Shown in pieces: positions 8,304 through 15,706 of a stretch of 35,595 nt of DNA; the first letter of the stretch is position 1, and each line of letters starts with the position of its first letter. A model generated the notes under the pieces. That model did no database searches. It had not been told where the DNA came from and saw only the letters and a program-made list of their open reading frames with translations. A program made the position numbers and the translations under genes. The stretch is taken from NCBI GenBank assembly GCA_044867785.1, contig JBIOVM010000184.1, positions 1-35,595 of the forward strand. The letters run 5' to 3'. Source of the stretch: DASRDR01 sp044867785. GTDB taxonomy: Bacteria > Methylomirabilota > Methylomirabilia > Rokubacteriales > DASRDR01.

Positions 8304-8863
8304 AACTCCAGGATCTCCTGCTCCTTCTTCTTCAGGAGCTCCTCGACCTTCTGTGTGAACCGGTCGGTGAGCTTCTGGAGCTCCGTCTCGCTCCGCCGCT
8401 CGTCGTCCTCGGGGATCTTCTTGTCCTTGAGGAGCGCCTTGACCTTCTCCTTGGCCTCCCGCCGCACGTTTCGTATCGCCACCCGGGCCTCTTCGGCGAG
8501 CTTGCCCACCGACTTGGCGAGCTGCTTCCGCCGCTCTTCGTTCAGCGGGGGAATGGACAGGCGGATCAGCTTGCCGTCGTTGATGGGCGTCAGGCCGAGA
8601 TCCGACTTCTGGATGGCTCGCTCGATCTTGACCAGCGTCGCCTGGTCCCAGGGTTGGATCGTCAGCGTGCGCCCGTCGGGGACCGACACGCTCGCGACCT
8701 GATTGAGCGGCGTGGGGGTGTCGTAGTAGTCGACGCGGATCCCTTCCAGGAGCGCGGTGTTGGCTCGGCCGGTCCGCACGCCGGCGAACTCGCGGGAGAG
8801 GACGTCCAGAGCGCCCTGCATCCGCGTCTCGGCATCCTTGTAGACGGCTTGGGCCGTGGTCAT
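8300..8863 (-). CDS. frr: Ribosome recycling factor
   Basis: RRF splits post-termination ribosomes together with EF-G. The product is 187 aa, as usual. Its N-terminal MQGALDVLSREFAGVRTGRANTALL helix, the second domain (VDYYDTPTPLNQVASVSVPD, LTIQPWD), and the long C-terminal coiled helices with RRKQLAK and VRREA are all family-typical. GAGGTGA lies about 5-7 nt before ATG 8863. It follows pyrH by 13 nt and overlaps the uppS start by 4 nt, so it is part of the tsf-pyrH-frr-uppS unit. Confidence 0.98.
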   Translation of the reverse strand: MTTAQAVYKDAETRMQGALDVLSREFAGVRTGRANTALLEGIRVDYYDTPTPLNQVASVSVPDGRTLTIQPWDQATLVKIERAIQKSDLGLTPINDGKLIRLSIPPLNEERRKQLAKSVGKLAEEARVAIRNVRREAKEKVKALLKDKKIPEDDERRSETELQKLTDRFTQKVEELLKKKEQEILEF

Positions 8864-8876
8864 GGCGTCACCTCGA

Positions 8877-9611
8877 TCACGGCGCGTTGTCGCTGACGAA
8901 AGACCCGACCGCCGGATCCCCGCAGACGACCCGCCGGAGATTCCCGGGAGTGTTCAGGTTGAAGACTCCGATCGGCAGCTTGTTCTCCATGCACAGCGAG
9001 ATGGCCGTCGTGTCCATGACCCGGAGGCCCCGGTTCAGCGCCTCGATGTAGGTGACGTGGTCGAGCCGCACGGCCCGCGGGTCCACCATGGGATCGGCGG
9101 AGTAGATGCCGTCCACCTTGGTCGCCTTCAGGATGATCTCCGCGCCGACCTCGACGGCCCGCAGGGCGGCGGCGGTGTCGGTCGTGAAAAACGGGTTGCC
9201 CGTTCCCGCCGCGAAGATGACGATCCGTCCCTTCTCGAGGTGCCGGATCGCCCGCCGGCGAATGTACGGCTCGGCCACGGCGGGCATGTCGATCGCCGAC
9301 TGGCAGCGGGTCATCAGCCCCGCCTTCTCGAGCGTGCTCTGGAGCGCGAGCCCGTTGATGACCGTCGCCAGCATGCCCATGTAGTCGGCCGAGGCGCGGT
9401 CCATCCCGGAGGCCGAGGCCTGGAGGCCCCGGAAGATGTTCCCGCCGCCGATCACGACGGCGGTGTCGACTTCGAGCTCGTGGATGGTCCGGATCTCCCG
9501 CGCGATCCGCTCCAGGACGGCGGGATCGATGCCGTACCCCTGCTCGCCGGCCAACGCCTCGCCGGAGAGCTTCAGCAGGATTCGCTTGAACCGGGGCTTC
9601 GCCTCACTCAC
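8877..9611 (-). CDS. pyrH: UMP kinase
   Basis: PyrH phosphorylates UMP to UDP; it is the hexameric bacterial amino-acid-kinase-family enzyme, unrelated to eukaryotic UMP/CMP kinase. It is 244 aa. Typical segments are FKRILLKLSGEAL, AVVIGGGNIFRG, DYMGMLATVINGLALQ, RRAIRHLEKGR, FAAGTGNPFFTTDTAAALRA, KATKVDGIYSADP and DTTAISLCMENKLPI. The GTG start at 9611 overlaps the tsf stop by 8 nt (GTGAGTGA), so translation is probably coupled to tsf. Confidence 0.98.
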   Translation of the reverse strand: MSEAKPRFKRILLKLSGEALAGEQGYGIDPAVLERIAREIRTIHELEVDTAVVIGGGNIFRGLQASASGMDRASADYMGMLATVINGLALQSTLEKAGLMTRCQSAIDMPAVAEPYIRRRAIRHLEKGRIVIFAAGTGNPFFTTDTAAALRAVEVGAEIILKATKVDGIYSADPMVDPRAVRLDHVTYIEALNRGLRVMDTTAISLCMENKLPIGVFNLNTPGNLRRVVCGDPAVGSFVSDNAP

Positions 9612-10203
9612 CGACCTGGAACCGCACGAAGCGCCGCACGGCGATCTTCTCGCCGGTCTGCGCGCTCACCTGGGCGACGAGGTCGCCGACGCGCAGCTTG
9701 CCGCCGGCGTCGCGGATGTAGAGCTGATCCACGAGGCACGCCTCCTCGTAGAACTTGGCAAGCTTCCCTTCGATGATCTTGTCGAGCACCTGCGGAGGCT
9801 TCTTCTGATCGGCCATCTGCTGCCGGTAGATCTCCCGCTCCCGCTCGATCACGTCCTCCGGGATCTCCTCACGGGACACCCAGCGCGGGGTGGCGGCCGC
9901 AACCTGCATCGCCAGGCCCTTCACCAACTCCTGGAACGGCTCGGTCCGCGCGACGAAGTCCGTCTCGCAGTTCACCTCGATGAGCACGCCGAGCTTCGCG
10001 CCCGCATGGATGTACGAGCCGACCACGCCGTCCCGGGCTTGCCGGTTCGCGCGCTTCGACGCGGATGCGAGCCCCTTCTTCCGGAGGAAGTCGACCGCCT
10101 TCTCGAGGTCCTCGCCGGAGGCGGCCAGCGCCTCCTTGCAATCCATCACGCCGGCTCCGGTCTTGTCCCGGAGCTCGCGTACCTTCTCCGCCGTCGTGGC
10201 CAT
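9604..10203 (-). CDS. tsf: Translation elongation factor Ts, short form
   Basis: EF-Ts is the nucleotide exchange factor for EF-Tu. It shows the N-terminal UBA-like domain (VRELRDKTGAGVMDCKEAL), the EF-Tu contact motif TDFVAR, and a single-core dimerisation domain. At 199 aa it is the short type known from Thermus and many non-gammaproteobacteria, not the ~280-aa form with two subdomains. AGGAGG lies about 12 nt before ATG 10203. A 125-nt structured gap separates it from rpsB. Confidence 0.97.
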   Translation of the reverse strand: MATTAEKVRELRDKTGAGVMDCKEALAASGEDLEKAVDFLRKKGLASASKRANRQARDGVVGSYIHAGAKLGVLIEVNCETDFVARTEPFQELVKGLAMQVAAATPRWVSREEIPEDVIEREREIYRQQMADQKKPPQVLDKIIEGKLAKFYEEACLVDQLYIRDAGGKLRVGDLVAQVSAQTGEKIAVRRFVRFQVGE

Positions 10204-10263
10204 GATTCCCGAGATCCTCCTGTCGCCGAAACCGAATGGTCGCCGCGGCGCCGCCGGGCGGGG

Positions 10264-10307
10264 CTCGGGACGAGCCGTCCCGAGGGCCGCGCCCGCTCGG
10301 CCCGAGC
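10264..10307 (-). other. Two hairpins in the rpsB-tsf intergenic region
   Basis: A perfect 9-bp inverted repeat CTCGGGACG / CGTCCCGAG with a 3-nt loop (10264-10284) is followed by GCTCGG / CCGAGC (10295-10307). The two share GCTCGG/CCGAGC arms, so they could pair alternatively. No T-tract follows, so this is not a classical terminator. An mRNA processing or attenuating structure between rpsB and tsf is possible. Confidence 0.45.
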
Positions 10308-10328
10308 CGCGCTGCTCGCGGCGTCTCG

Positions 10329-11120
10329 CTAGACGCCGCTGGGCTGTGTCGCCGCGACGGCTTCCGCCTCGTCGCCGACGGACGCGGCCAGCTCGGAATC
10401 CCCGCTCGACGCCTCGGCCTCATCGGTCATCTTGGCGGAGACGCCGCGTCCCTCGACGACCGCGTCCGCGATCCTCGAGGTGATGAGCCGGATCGCCCGG
10501 ATCGCGTCGTCGTTGCCCGGGATCGGATAGTCGATCCCGCTCGGGTCGCAATTCGTGTCCACGATCGCGATGATCGGGATCGAGAGCTTCTGCGCCTCGG
10601 CGACCGCGATGCGCTCCTTCCGCGGATCGATGATGTAGACGGCGGAGGGCAAGCCGTCCATCTGCTTGATCCCGAACAGCGCCTTCTCGAGCTTGCCGCG
10701 CTCGCGGTCGAGCCCGGCCGCTTCCTTCTTGGTGACGCGCTCGAACTCCCCCGCGTCGCGCATCTCCTCGAGCCGCTTCAGATGGTTGATCGACTTCCGG
10801 ATCGTGGAGAGGTTCGTGAGTGTCCCGCCGAGCCACCGCTGGTTCACGTAGTACATGCCGCAGCGGGCCGCCTCGTCGGCGATGGTCTCCTGGGCCTGCT
10901 TCTTGGTGCCCACGAACAGGAGGCTCCCTCCGCCGGCGGCGAGGTCGCGGGCGAACACCTGGGCCTCGCGGAACTTCTTCAGGGTCTTCTGGAGGTCGAT
11001 GATGTAGATGCCGTTGCGCTCACCGAAGATGTACTTGGCCATCTTCGGATTCCACCGCTTCGTCTGGTGGCCGAAGTGGACTCCGGCCTCGAGCAGCTCC
11101 TTCATGGTGATCTGGGCCAT
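10329..11120 (-). CDS. rpsB: 30S ribosomal protein S2
   Basis: S2 is a late-assembling protein on the 30S body. From ATG 11120 it is 263 aa. It begins with the typical MAQITMKELLEAGVHFGHQ and has RWNPKMAKYIFGERNGIYIIDLQKT, FVGTKKQA, NQRWLGGTLTN, and AVYIIDPRKE. The segment IAIVDTNCDP...IPGNDDAIRAI is also present. The C-terminus is an acidic, Ala/Glu-rich tail typical of bacterial S2. The frame is open 24 codons further upstream but those residues are not family-like. GGGAGG lies about 11 nt before the chosen ATG. A ~90-nt leader separates it from a candidate promoter at 11214-11242. Confidence 0.97.
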   Translation of the reverse strand: MAQITMKELLEAGVHFGHQTKRWNPKMAKYIFGERNGIYIIDLQKTLKKFREAQVFARDLAAGGGSLLFVGTKKQAQETIADEAARCGMYYVNQRWLGGTLTNLSTIRKSINHLKRLEEMRDAGEFERVTKKEAAGLDRERGKLEKALFGIKQMDGLPSAVYIIDPRKERIAVAEAQKLSIPIIAIVDTNCDPSGIDYPIPGNDDAIRAIRLITSRIADAVVEGRGVSAKMTDEAEASSGDSELAASVGDEAEAVAATQPSGV

Positions 11121-11213
11121 CCCGAATGGTTCCTCCCGGTCGGTTCGCCGCCGCGCCCCCTGCGGCTGGCCGCGTTCCCGCGGCGCCGCCACCGACCCCG
11201 GGGCGCGTGTGTG

Positions 11214-11242
11214 ATGTTAGCTGGTGCCGATGTTTATCTTAA
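11214..11242 (-). promoter_or_regulatory. Candidate promoter for rpsB operon overlapping the argJ stop
   Basis: On the minus strand TTAAGA (11242-11237) and TAACAT (11219-11214) are 17 nt apart, each matching four of six sigma-70 consensus positions. This is an unusually AT-rich patch for the region. The TAA stop of argJ is part of the -10 box. It would give an rpsB leader of roughly 87 nt. The motif match alone does not prove function. Confidence 0.4.
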
Positions 11243-12437
11243 CGTAGTCGGTCGTCAGGTCGCAGGTCCAGATGTGCTCCTGAGCCGCGCCCAGGCCGAG
11301 GTCCACCGTGACCGTCACCTCGGGCTTGGCCAGCTCCGCCTTGACCCGGTCCCAGCGAACGTCCTCCCGGAGCCGGCCACCGGCCGCGACCTGCTCCTCG
11401 CCGTACCAGATCGCCACCCGATCCTCCTCTAGCGCGATGCCCGAGGCGCCCAGGGCGGACATGACGCGACCCCAGTTGGGATCGCGGCCGGCCATGGCCG
11501 TCTTGAAGAGGGGCGAGTTGGCGATGGAGCGGGCCGCCATCTCCGCGTCCCGGCGCGCCTTGGCGCCCCGAACACGCACGTCGATCACGAGGGTCGCGCC
11601 CTCGCCGTCCTTGACCAGCATGACCGCCAGGCGCTGGGTCAGGGCGTCGAGCGCCTGCTGGAACGGGCGCAGCCGCCGGTCTCCTCGCGCCAGCGGTTGG
11701 TTCTCGGCCAAGCCGTTGGCCAGGATCACGACCGTGTCGCTGGTGCTGCGATCTCCGTCGACGCTGATCCGGTTGAACGAGCCGCCGACCGCCCGGCGAA
11801 GCGCCCCCTGGAGCGCGTCGCGCTCCACTCCGAGGTCGGTGGCGATGAAGCCGAACATCGTGCCCATCAAGGGGTGGATCATCCCGGTCCCCTTGGCGAT
11901 GCCGCCGATCGTCACCCGCCGGCCGCCAATCTCCACCCGGAGCGCCGCCTCCTTCGGATGGGTGTCGGTGGTCATGATGCCCTCCGCGGCCGCGCGGCTG
12001 CCCTGCGGGGTCAGCGCCTTCACGAGCTTCGGCAGCGCCGGCCGGATCTTCTCCATGGGCAGGTAGCGGCCGATGATGCCCGTCGAGGCGACGAGAACGC
12101 GCTCGTCCGGGATCCGGAGGTGCTTGGCGACGATCTCCGTCATCTCCCGGGCGTCGCGGATGCCCTGCTCGCCCGTGGCCACGTTCGAGCACCCGCTGGA
12201 GGCGACGATGGCCTGGGCCACGCCGCTCCGCAGACGCTCCCGGCTGACCTTCACGGGCGCGCCCTGAATGCGGTTCGTCGTGAAGACGCCGGCGGCCGTG
12301 GCCGGGGTGGAGGAGTACACGAGCGCCAGGTCCCGGGCCGCGGTCGCCTTGATGCCGGCGTGGACGCCGGCGGCAAGGATTCCCGGGACCGCGGTGATGC
12401 CGCCCTCGGTCCACTCGAAGTCGCCGCCGCTCACCAT
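11217..12437 (-). CDS. argJ: Glutamate N-acetyltransferase / amino-acid acetyltransferase ArgJ
   Basis: ArgJ transfers acetyl from N-acetylornithine to glutamate (and in bifunctional forms uses acetyl-CoA), closing the cyclic arginine pathway. It is 406 aa. It has STGIIGRYLPMEKI (oxyanion region), MTTDTHPKEAA, the self-cleavage region KGTGMIHPLMGTMFGF, FNRISVDGDRSTSDTV, KDGEGATLVIDV and RDPNWGRVMSALG. ArgJ is a self-processing Ntn hydrolase cut before a Thr, usually in an Ala-Thr-Met-Leu context. Here the pair is Gly-Thr and the Thr nucleophile is kept. The usual SGNANACTG segment reads SSGCSNVATG, and the C-terminus (INIGTS) is about one residue shorter than common. GGAGAGG ends 2 nt before ATG 12437, directly after the T-tract of the rpsI terminator. 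Confidence 0.95.
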   Translation of the reverse strand: MVSGGDFEWTEGGITAVPGILAAGVHAGIKATAARDLALVYSSTPATAAGVFTTNRIQGAPVKVSRERLRSGVAQAIVASSGCSNVATGEQGIRDAREMTEIVAKHLRIPDERVLVASTGIIGRYLPMEKIRPALPKLVKALTPQGSRAAAEGIMTTDTHPKEAALRVEIGGRRVTIGGIAKGTGMIHPLMGTMFGFIATDLGVERDALQGALRRAVGGSFNRISVDGDRSTSDTVVILANGLAENQPLARGDRRLRPFQQALDALTQRLAVMLVKDGEGATLVIDVRVRGAKARRDAEMAARSIANSPLFKTAMAGRDPNWGRVMSALGASGIALEEDRVAIWYGEEQVAAGGRLREDVRWDRVKAELAKPEVTVTVDLGLGAAQEHIWTCDLTTDYVKINIGTS

Positions 12438-12446
12438 GGCCTCTCC

Positions 12447-12482
12447 AAAAACGAACCGGGAAGGTCGCCTGGACCTTCCCGG
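12447..12482 (-). terminator. Strong intrinsic terminator after rpsI, just before argJ
   Basis: The minus strand has a perfect 11-bp stem CCGGGAAGGTC / GACCTTCCCGG with a 5-nt loop, followed by TTCGTTTTT. It lies about 22 nt past the rpsI stop. The argJ ATG (12437) is 18 nt beyond the stem, with its ribosome site abutting the T-tract. It should end the rplM-rpsI transcript, leaving no room for a separate argJ promoter downstream of it. Confidence 0.85.
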
Positions 12483-12503
12483 GGTCGCTCCGAGGGATCC
12501 GGA

Positions 12504-12899
12504 CTACCGCTTCGAGAACTGGAAGCGCTTGCGCGCGCCCGGCTGCCCGTACTTCTTGCGCTCCTTCATCCGTGGGTCGCGCGTGAGCATCCCCGCCCGC
12601 TTGAGCTGAAGCCGCAGCTCGGTGTTGAACTCGAGGAGCGCCCGGGCAATCCCGTGGCGGACGGCGCCCGCCTGCCCCGACAGCCCACCGCCGCCGACGT
12701 TGACCCGCACGTCCATCTGGGAGGTCGTCCCCGTGAGCTCGAGCGGCTGGGTCACGATCAGACGGAGAGTCTCGCGCGGGAAGTAGTCCTCGAACGGCCG
12801 ACGGTTGACGATGATGCGCCCCTGACCGGGGCGGAGGAAGACGCGGGCGACGGAGGTCTTGCGCCGACCCGTCCCGTAGAACTGCACCAGCTCGGCCAT
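12504..12899 (-). CDS. rpsI: 30S ribosomal protein S9
   Basis: S9 reaches with its C-terminal tail into the decoding site. From ATG 12899 it is 131 aa. It shows FYGTGRRKTSVARVFLRPG, VNRRPFEDYFP, VNVGGGGLSGQAGAVRHGIARAL, and the terminal basic tail MLTRDPRMKERKKYGQ...RFQFSKR, whose last Lys-Arg contacts P-site tRNA. A GTG one codon upstream is possible. The ATG is preferred because AAGGAG is 5 nt before it, and it forms TGATG with the rplM stop, indicating coupling. Confidence 0.98.
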   Translation of the reverse strand: MAELVQFYGTGRRKTSVARVFLRPGQGRIIVNRRPFEDYFPRETLRLIVTQPLELTGTTSQMDVRVNVGGGGLSGQAGAVRHGIARALLEFNTELRLQLKRAGMLTRDPRMKERKKYGQPGARKRFQFSKR

Positions 12900-13342
12900 C
12901 ACGACTCCTTCTTACGGGCGGGCAACGCTTGAGGCCGCTGCGCCTGATGCGGGTGATCGTCCCCGCGGTAGACCTTCAGCTTCTTCACCATCGCGCGGCC
13001 GAGCTTCGTCTTGGGCAGCATCCCCGACACCGCCCACTCGACCGCGCGCTCCGGATGCGTGCGAAGCATCGTGTCGGCCCGCGTCTCCTTCAGGCCGCCG
13101 ATGTAGCCGGAATGGGTCCGATAGAGCTTGCCCATGAGCTTCCGGCCCGTGAGGTGGACCTTCGCGGCGTTGATGACCACGACGTGATCCCCGGTGTCCA
13201 CGTGCGGCGCCCAGATCGGCTTGTGCTTTCCCATCAGGAGGGTCGCAACGCGGGCGGCGAGCCGACCGAGGACCTGCCCGTCGGCGTCGATGAGGTGCCA
13301 GCTCCGCGGCAGTGCTTCCTTCTTCGGCATGACCGTCGGCAT
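12899..13342 (-). CDS. rplM: 50S ribosomal protein L13
   Basis: L13 is an early assembly protein of the 50S subunit. From ATG 13342 it has 147 aa. Family motifs are RSWHLIDADGQVLGRLAARVA, LMGKHKPIWAPHVDTGDHVVVINAAKV, KLYRTHSGYIGGLKE and AVSGMLPKTKLGRAM. A second ATG four codons in (13330) is also possible. The frame extends upstream to 13390 without family-like sequence, and GGAG lies about 11 nt before 13342. The gene is first in a two-gene operon with rpsI, with a good promoter at 13429-13457. Confidence 0.97.
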   Translation of the reverse strand: MPTVMPKKEALPRSWHLIDADGQVLGRLAARVATLLMGKHKPIWAPHVDTGDHVVVINAAKVHLTGRKLMGKLYRTHSGYIGGLKETRADTMLRTHPERAVEWAVSGMLPKTKLGRAMVKKLKVYRGDDHPHQAQRPQALPARKKES

Positions 13343-13428
13343 ACGACGTCCGTCTCCACGCTCTCGAGATAGTGATGAGCGGACGGCCACTTCGAGGCGG
13401 ACCGCTCCGGCGCAAATCGCAAGCAGTA

Positions 13429-13457
13429 ACCATATCGGAGGCGTCCCGGGGTGTCAA
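13429..13457 (-). promoter_or_regulatory. Sigma-70-type promoter for rplM-rpsI
   Basis: On the minus strand a perfect -35 box TTGACA (13457-13452) is followed after exactly 17 nt by TATGGT (13434-13429), four of six -10 positions. It lies in the 159-nt gap between nth and rplM, about 45 nt past the nth stop, and predicts an rplM leader of about 80 nt. It is the best promoter match in the window. Confidence 0.7.
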
Positions 13458-13501
13458 CCCCCGCGACGCTCCCTGACGCTCCCGACGCTTCCGGCGGGAG
13501 G

Positions 13502-14218
13502 TCAGCGACTCCGGTAGGCCGCCGGCCGCGGGCGCGCGGCGGCCGACGCCGCGCGCGGGGCGCCCCCGCCGACCGTCTTCCCGGGCCACGGACAGAGCGC
13601 GCGCACGGGACAGGCCGGGCACGCCGGGACCCTGGCCAGGCACACCCGGCGGCCGTGAGCCTGTATCAGGTGGCAGAAGCGCGTCCAGCCGGGGCGAGGC
13701 ACGACGTCCGCCAGCTGGGCCTCGATCCGGTCGGGGTCGTCGGCTTTCGCGAGACCGAGCCGCTGGGTCACCCGGAACACGTGGGTGTCGACGGCGATCC
13801 CCGGGATGCCGAAGGCGTTGCCGAGCACGACGTTGGCGGTTTTCCTGCCGACGCCCGGCAGCGCCGTCAGCGCCTCGAGCGTGGAGGGAACCTCGCCGCC
13901 GTGGCGTTCCAGCAGCGCCCGGGCCATGGCGAGCGTCGAGCGCGTCTTGGCCCGGAAGAACCCCGTCGACCGGATCTCGCCCTCGAAGGTCGCGGGATCC
14001 GCCTTCGCGTAGTCCGCCGCCTCGCGGTACTTCCGGAAGAGGGCGCTGGTGACCTGGTTCACCCGCTCGTCGGTGCACTGGGCCGACAGGATGGTGGCGA
14101 CCAAGAGCTCGAGCGGCGTCGTGAATCGGAGCGCGCACGCCGCGTCGGGATAGGCGCGCTCGAGATGCCGGACGATGGCGCGGGCGCGCCGTCGCCGCGC
14201 CTCCGGTGACTCCCTCAC
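13502..14218 (-). CDS. nth: Endonuclease III (DNA glycosylase/AP lyase)
   Basis: Nth removes oxidised pyrimidines and nicks abasic sites in base-excision repair. It is 238 aa. The helix-hairpin-helix LPGVGRKTANVVLGNAFG carries the catalytic Lys (K126), and the catalytic Asp is in VDTHVFRV (D144). A [4Fe-4S] site with C193-x6-C200-x2-C203-x5-C209 is complete. An N-terminal LVATILSAQCTDERVN segment is typical. The C-terminus carries an Ala/Arg/Pro-rich tail of about 25 residues beyond the cluster. The GTG start at 14218 follows the membrane-protein stop by 16 nt, so the two are probably cotranscribed. Confidence 0.97.
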   Translation of the reverse strand: MRESPEARRRRARAIVRHLERAYPDAACALRFTTPLELLVATILSAQCTDERVNQVTSALFRKYREAADYAKADPATFEGEIRSTGFFRAKTRSTLAMARALLERHGGEVPSTLEALTALPGVGRKTANVVLGNAFGIPGIAVDTHVFRVTQRLGLAKADDPDRIEAQLADVVPRPGWTRFCHLIQAHGRRVCLARVPACPACPVRALCPWPGKTVGGGAPRAASAAARPRPAAYRSR

Positions 14219-14234
14219 GCGCCGACCCCTCCGA

Positions 14235-14972
14235 TCACGTCGTCGCCAGCGCCCGGTAGAGGCGGACGGCGACGACGGTGAGATAGCTCAGCGCGGCACC
14301 GTGCAGGACGAAGGACGCCAGGAACCCGAGCAACGGGATCATCCCGACGATCCAGGACCCGAAGGCGACCGCCACCAGCACGAGCAGCGACCCCACGACG
14401 AAACCGATCACGGCCCCGAGGTGGCGCCGGACGATCGCCACGCTCAGCTTCATGGCGGCGGTCGCGCCCAGGCCGTCGAGGAGAACCGCCGGCATCGTGA
14501 AAACCAGGAGCACCGCGGCCACGACACCCGGGATCACGAGGAACAGGAACCCGAGCCCCACGACGATCGTCACGAGCGAGGACGCCCAGACGACCGGGCC
14601 GAGGCGCCCCAGCACCGCCGTGAGGGCGGGCCCCATGGCGGGCTCGCGACCGTCCAGCGCGTCACGCGCCATCATCACGACCATGCACGAGCTGACGAGC
14701 CAGAGCAGCGCCATCACGAGACCGAAGCCCAGCATCGTGAAGACCACCCCCACGATGCCGATCGCCGCCATCACGTCGCCGCCGCCCTGGAAGCCGCCCA
14801 TGAGAGCGCCCATCACGGTCGCGCCACCGGCGAGCAGGAAGACGACGAGCAGAAGGCCAAACCCCAGGATGCCGACCGCCAGCGGCGGCGCGATCAGCAC
14901 GGGATATCGGACCAACGACTCGTACGCGACCCGAAAATGCCCGACGAGATCGCCGTCCGTCGCGCTGGCCAT
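14235..14972 (-). CDS. Multi-pass membrane protein of unknown function
   Basis: The product is 245 aa, almost entirely hydrophobic, with about six predicted membrane segments (for example residues ~25-55, ~70-100, ~125-160 and ~185-240). Glycine-rich stretches and a short cytoplasm-like loop MMARDALDGREP are visible. The layout, with a repeated pair of long helices around a central short charged loop, resembles DUF975 or GDPD-membrane-domain-like proteins. I cannot assign a family firmly and no catalytic motif is visible. ATG 14972 is preferred over the GTG two codons upstream because GGGGGTG sits 5 nt before it. It may have its own promoter at 15027-15055 and is followed closely by nth. Confidence 0.8.
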   Translation of the reverse strand: MASATDGDLVGHFRVAYESLVRYPVLIAPPLAVGILGFGLLLVVFLLAGGATVMGALMGGFQGGGDVMAAIGIVGVVFTMLGFGLVMALLWLVSSCMVVMMARDALDGREPAMGPALTAVLGRLGPVVWASSLVTIVVGLGFLFLVIPGVVAAVLLVFTMPAVLLDGLGATAAMKLSVAIVRRHLGAVIGFVVGSLLVLVAVAFGSWIVGMIPLLGFLASFVLHGAALSYLTVVAVRLYRALATT

Positions 14973-15026
14973 GATCACCCCCGCGGGCCGACGCGCGAAG
15001 CTCGTCCGGCCCCGCTCGCTCGACCG

Positions 15027-15055
15027 AGCCTAGGGCCGCGCGTCGTGGCCGTCAA
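15027..15055 (-). promoter_or_regulatory. Candidate promoter upstream of membrane protein-nth
   Basis: TTGACG (15055-15050, five of six) is 17 nt from TAGGCT (15032-15027) on the minus strand. The -10 keeps only the three most conserved positions, as is common in GC-rich genomes. It lies in the 110-nt gap after the CDP-alcohol phosphatidyltransferase gene and gives a leader of about 48 nt. Confidence 0.4.
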
Positions 15056-15082
15056 CGGGCTCCGGCTCCGTCCGCACGGAGG

Positions 15083-15706
15083 TCAACCGAGGCGCCGGTC
15101 CCCATGAGCCGGCGCGGTGGCGGACCGCCGGGCGGCGGCGCACCACGCGACCCAGACGAGGAACACCGGCGCGCCCACCGCCGCCGACAGCAGGAAGGGC
15201 GCCAGCGCTCCCGCCCAGGCGATCGGCCCCACGACGTACAGCGCGTCCTCCGGCTCGAATCCCCGCCAGTTCGCCTGCGCGACCATCGCCTTCCCGGCCG
15301 TCTCTTCGAGGAAGACGCGGATCAGGAAGACGGCCGCGATCGACGCGGCGGCGATGCCGCCCGCGATGGGCGCCCGGGCCCCTAGCCAGCTCTCCTGCAA
15401 TCCGATCCCGAGGCCGAGGAACAGGCTCACGTATCCCAGGCCCGCGGCGACATGGTCGTAGTAGTGGCCGAATCGGCTCGTCATGCCGGTCAGCCGGGCG
15501 AACTCTCCGTCCATGTGGTCGACGAGCACGGCGACCATGAAGAGCGTGCCGCCCCAGGCGCAGCGCGAGGGATCGCCGGACGCCATGAGGGTCGCCGCGC
15601 CCAGCGAGCAGAGGAGCCCGAGGGTGGTCAGCGCATTCGGGGTGAGCGGCGTGTGCCGAAGCGGGCGCACGAGCCATCGGGCGAGACGGACGTCCCACGG
15701 GGTCAC
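15083..15706 (-). CDS. CDP-alcohol phosphatidyltransferase-like membrane protein, last catalytic Asp replaced
   Basis: The family swaps CMP on a CDP-linked lipid or alcohol for another alcohol, in the membrane. The product is 207 aa with about six hydrophobic segments. The signature D-x2-D-G-x2-A-R-x8-G-x3-D-x3-D is seen as D63, D66, G67, A70, R71, G80 and D84. Position 88, normally the general-base Asp, is Ala (codon GCG at 15443-15445). The reading frame around it is undisturbed. The substrate is unknown; similarity is to the generic family rather than to PgsA or PssA specifically. The GTG start overlaps the aminotransferase stop (GTGA), so the two are probably translationally coupled. It may be an inactive or altered enzyme. 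Confidence 0.82.
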   Translation of the reverse strand: MTPWDVRLARWLVRPLRHTPLTPNALTTLGLLCSLGAATLMASGDPSRCAWGGTLFMVAVLVDHMDGEFARLTGMTSRFGHYYDHVAAGLGYVSLFLGLGIGLQESWLGARAPIAGGIAAASIAAVFLIRVFLEETAGKAMVAQANWRGFEPEDALYVVGPIAWAGALAPFLLSAAVGAPVFLVWVAWCAAARRSATAPAHGDRRLG

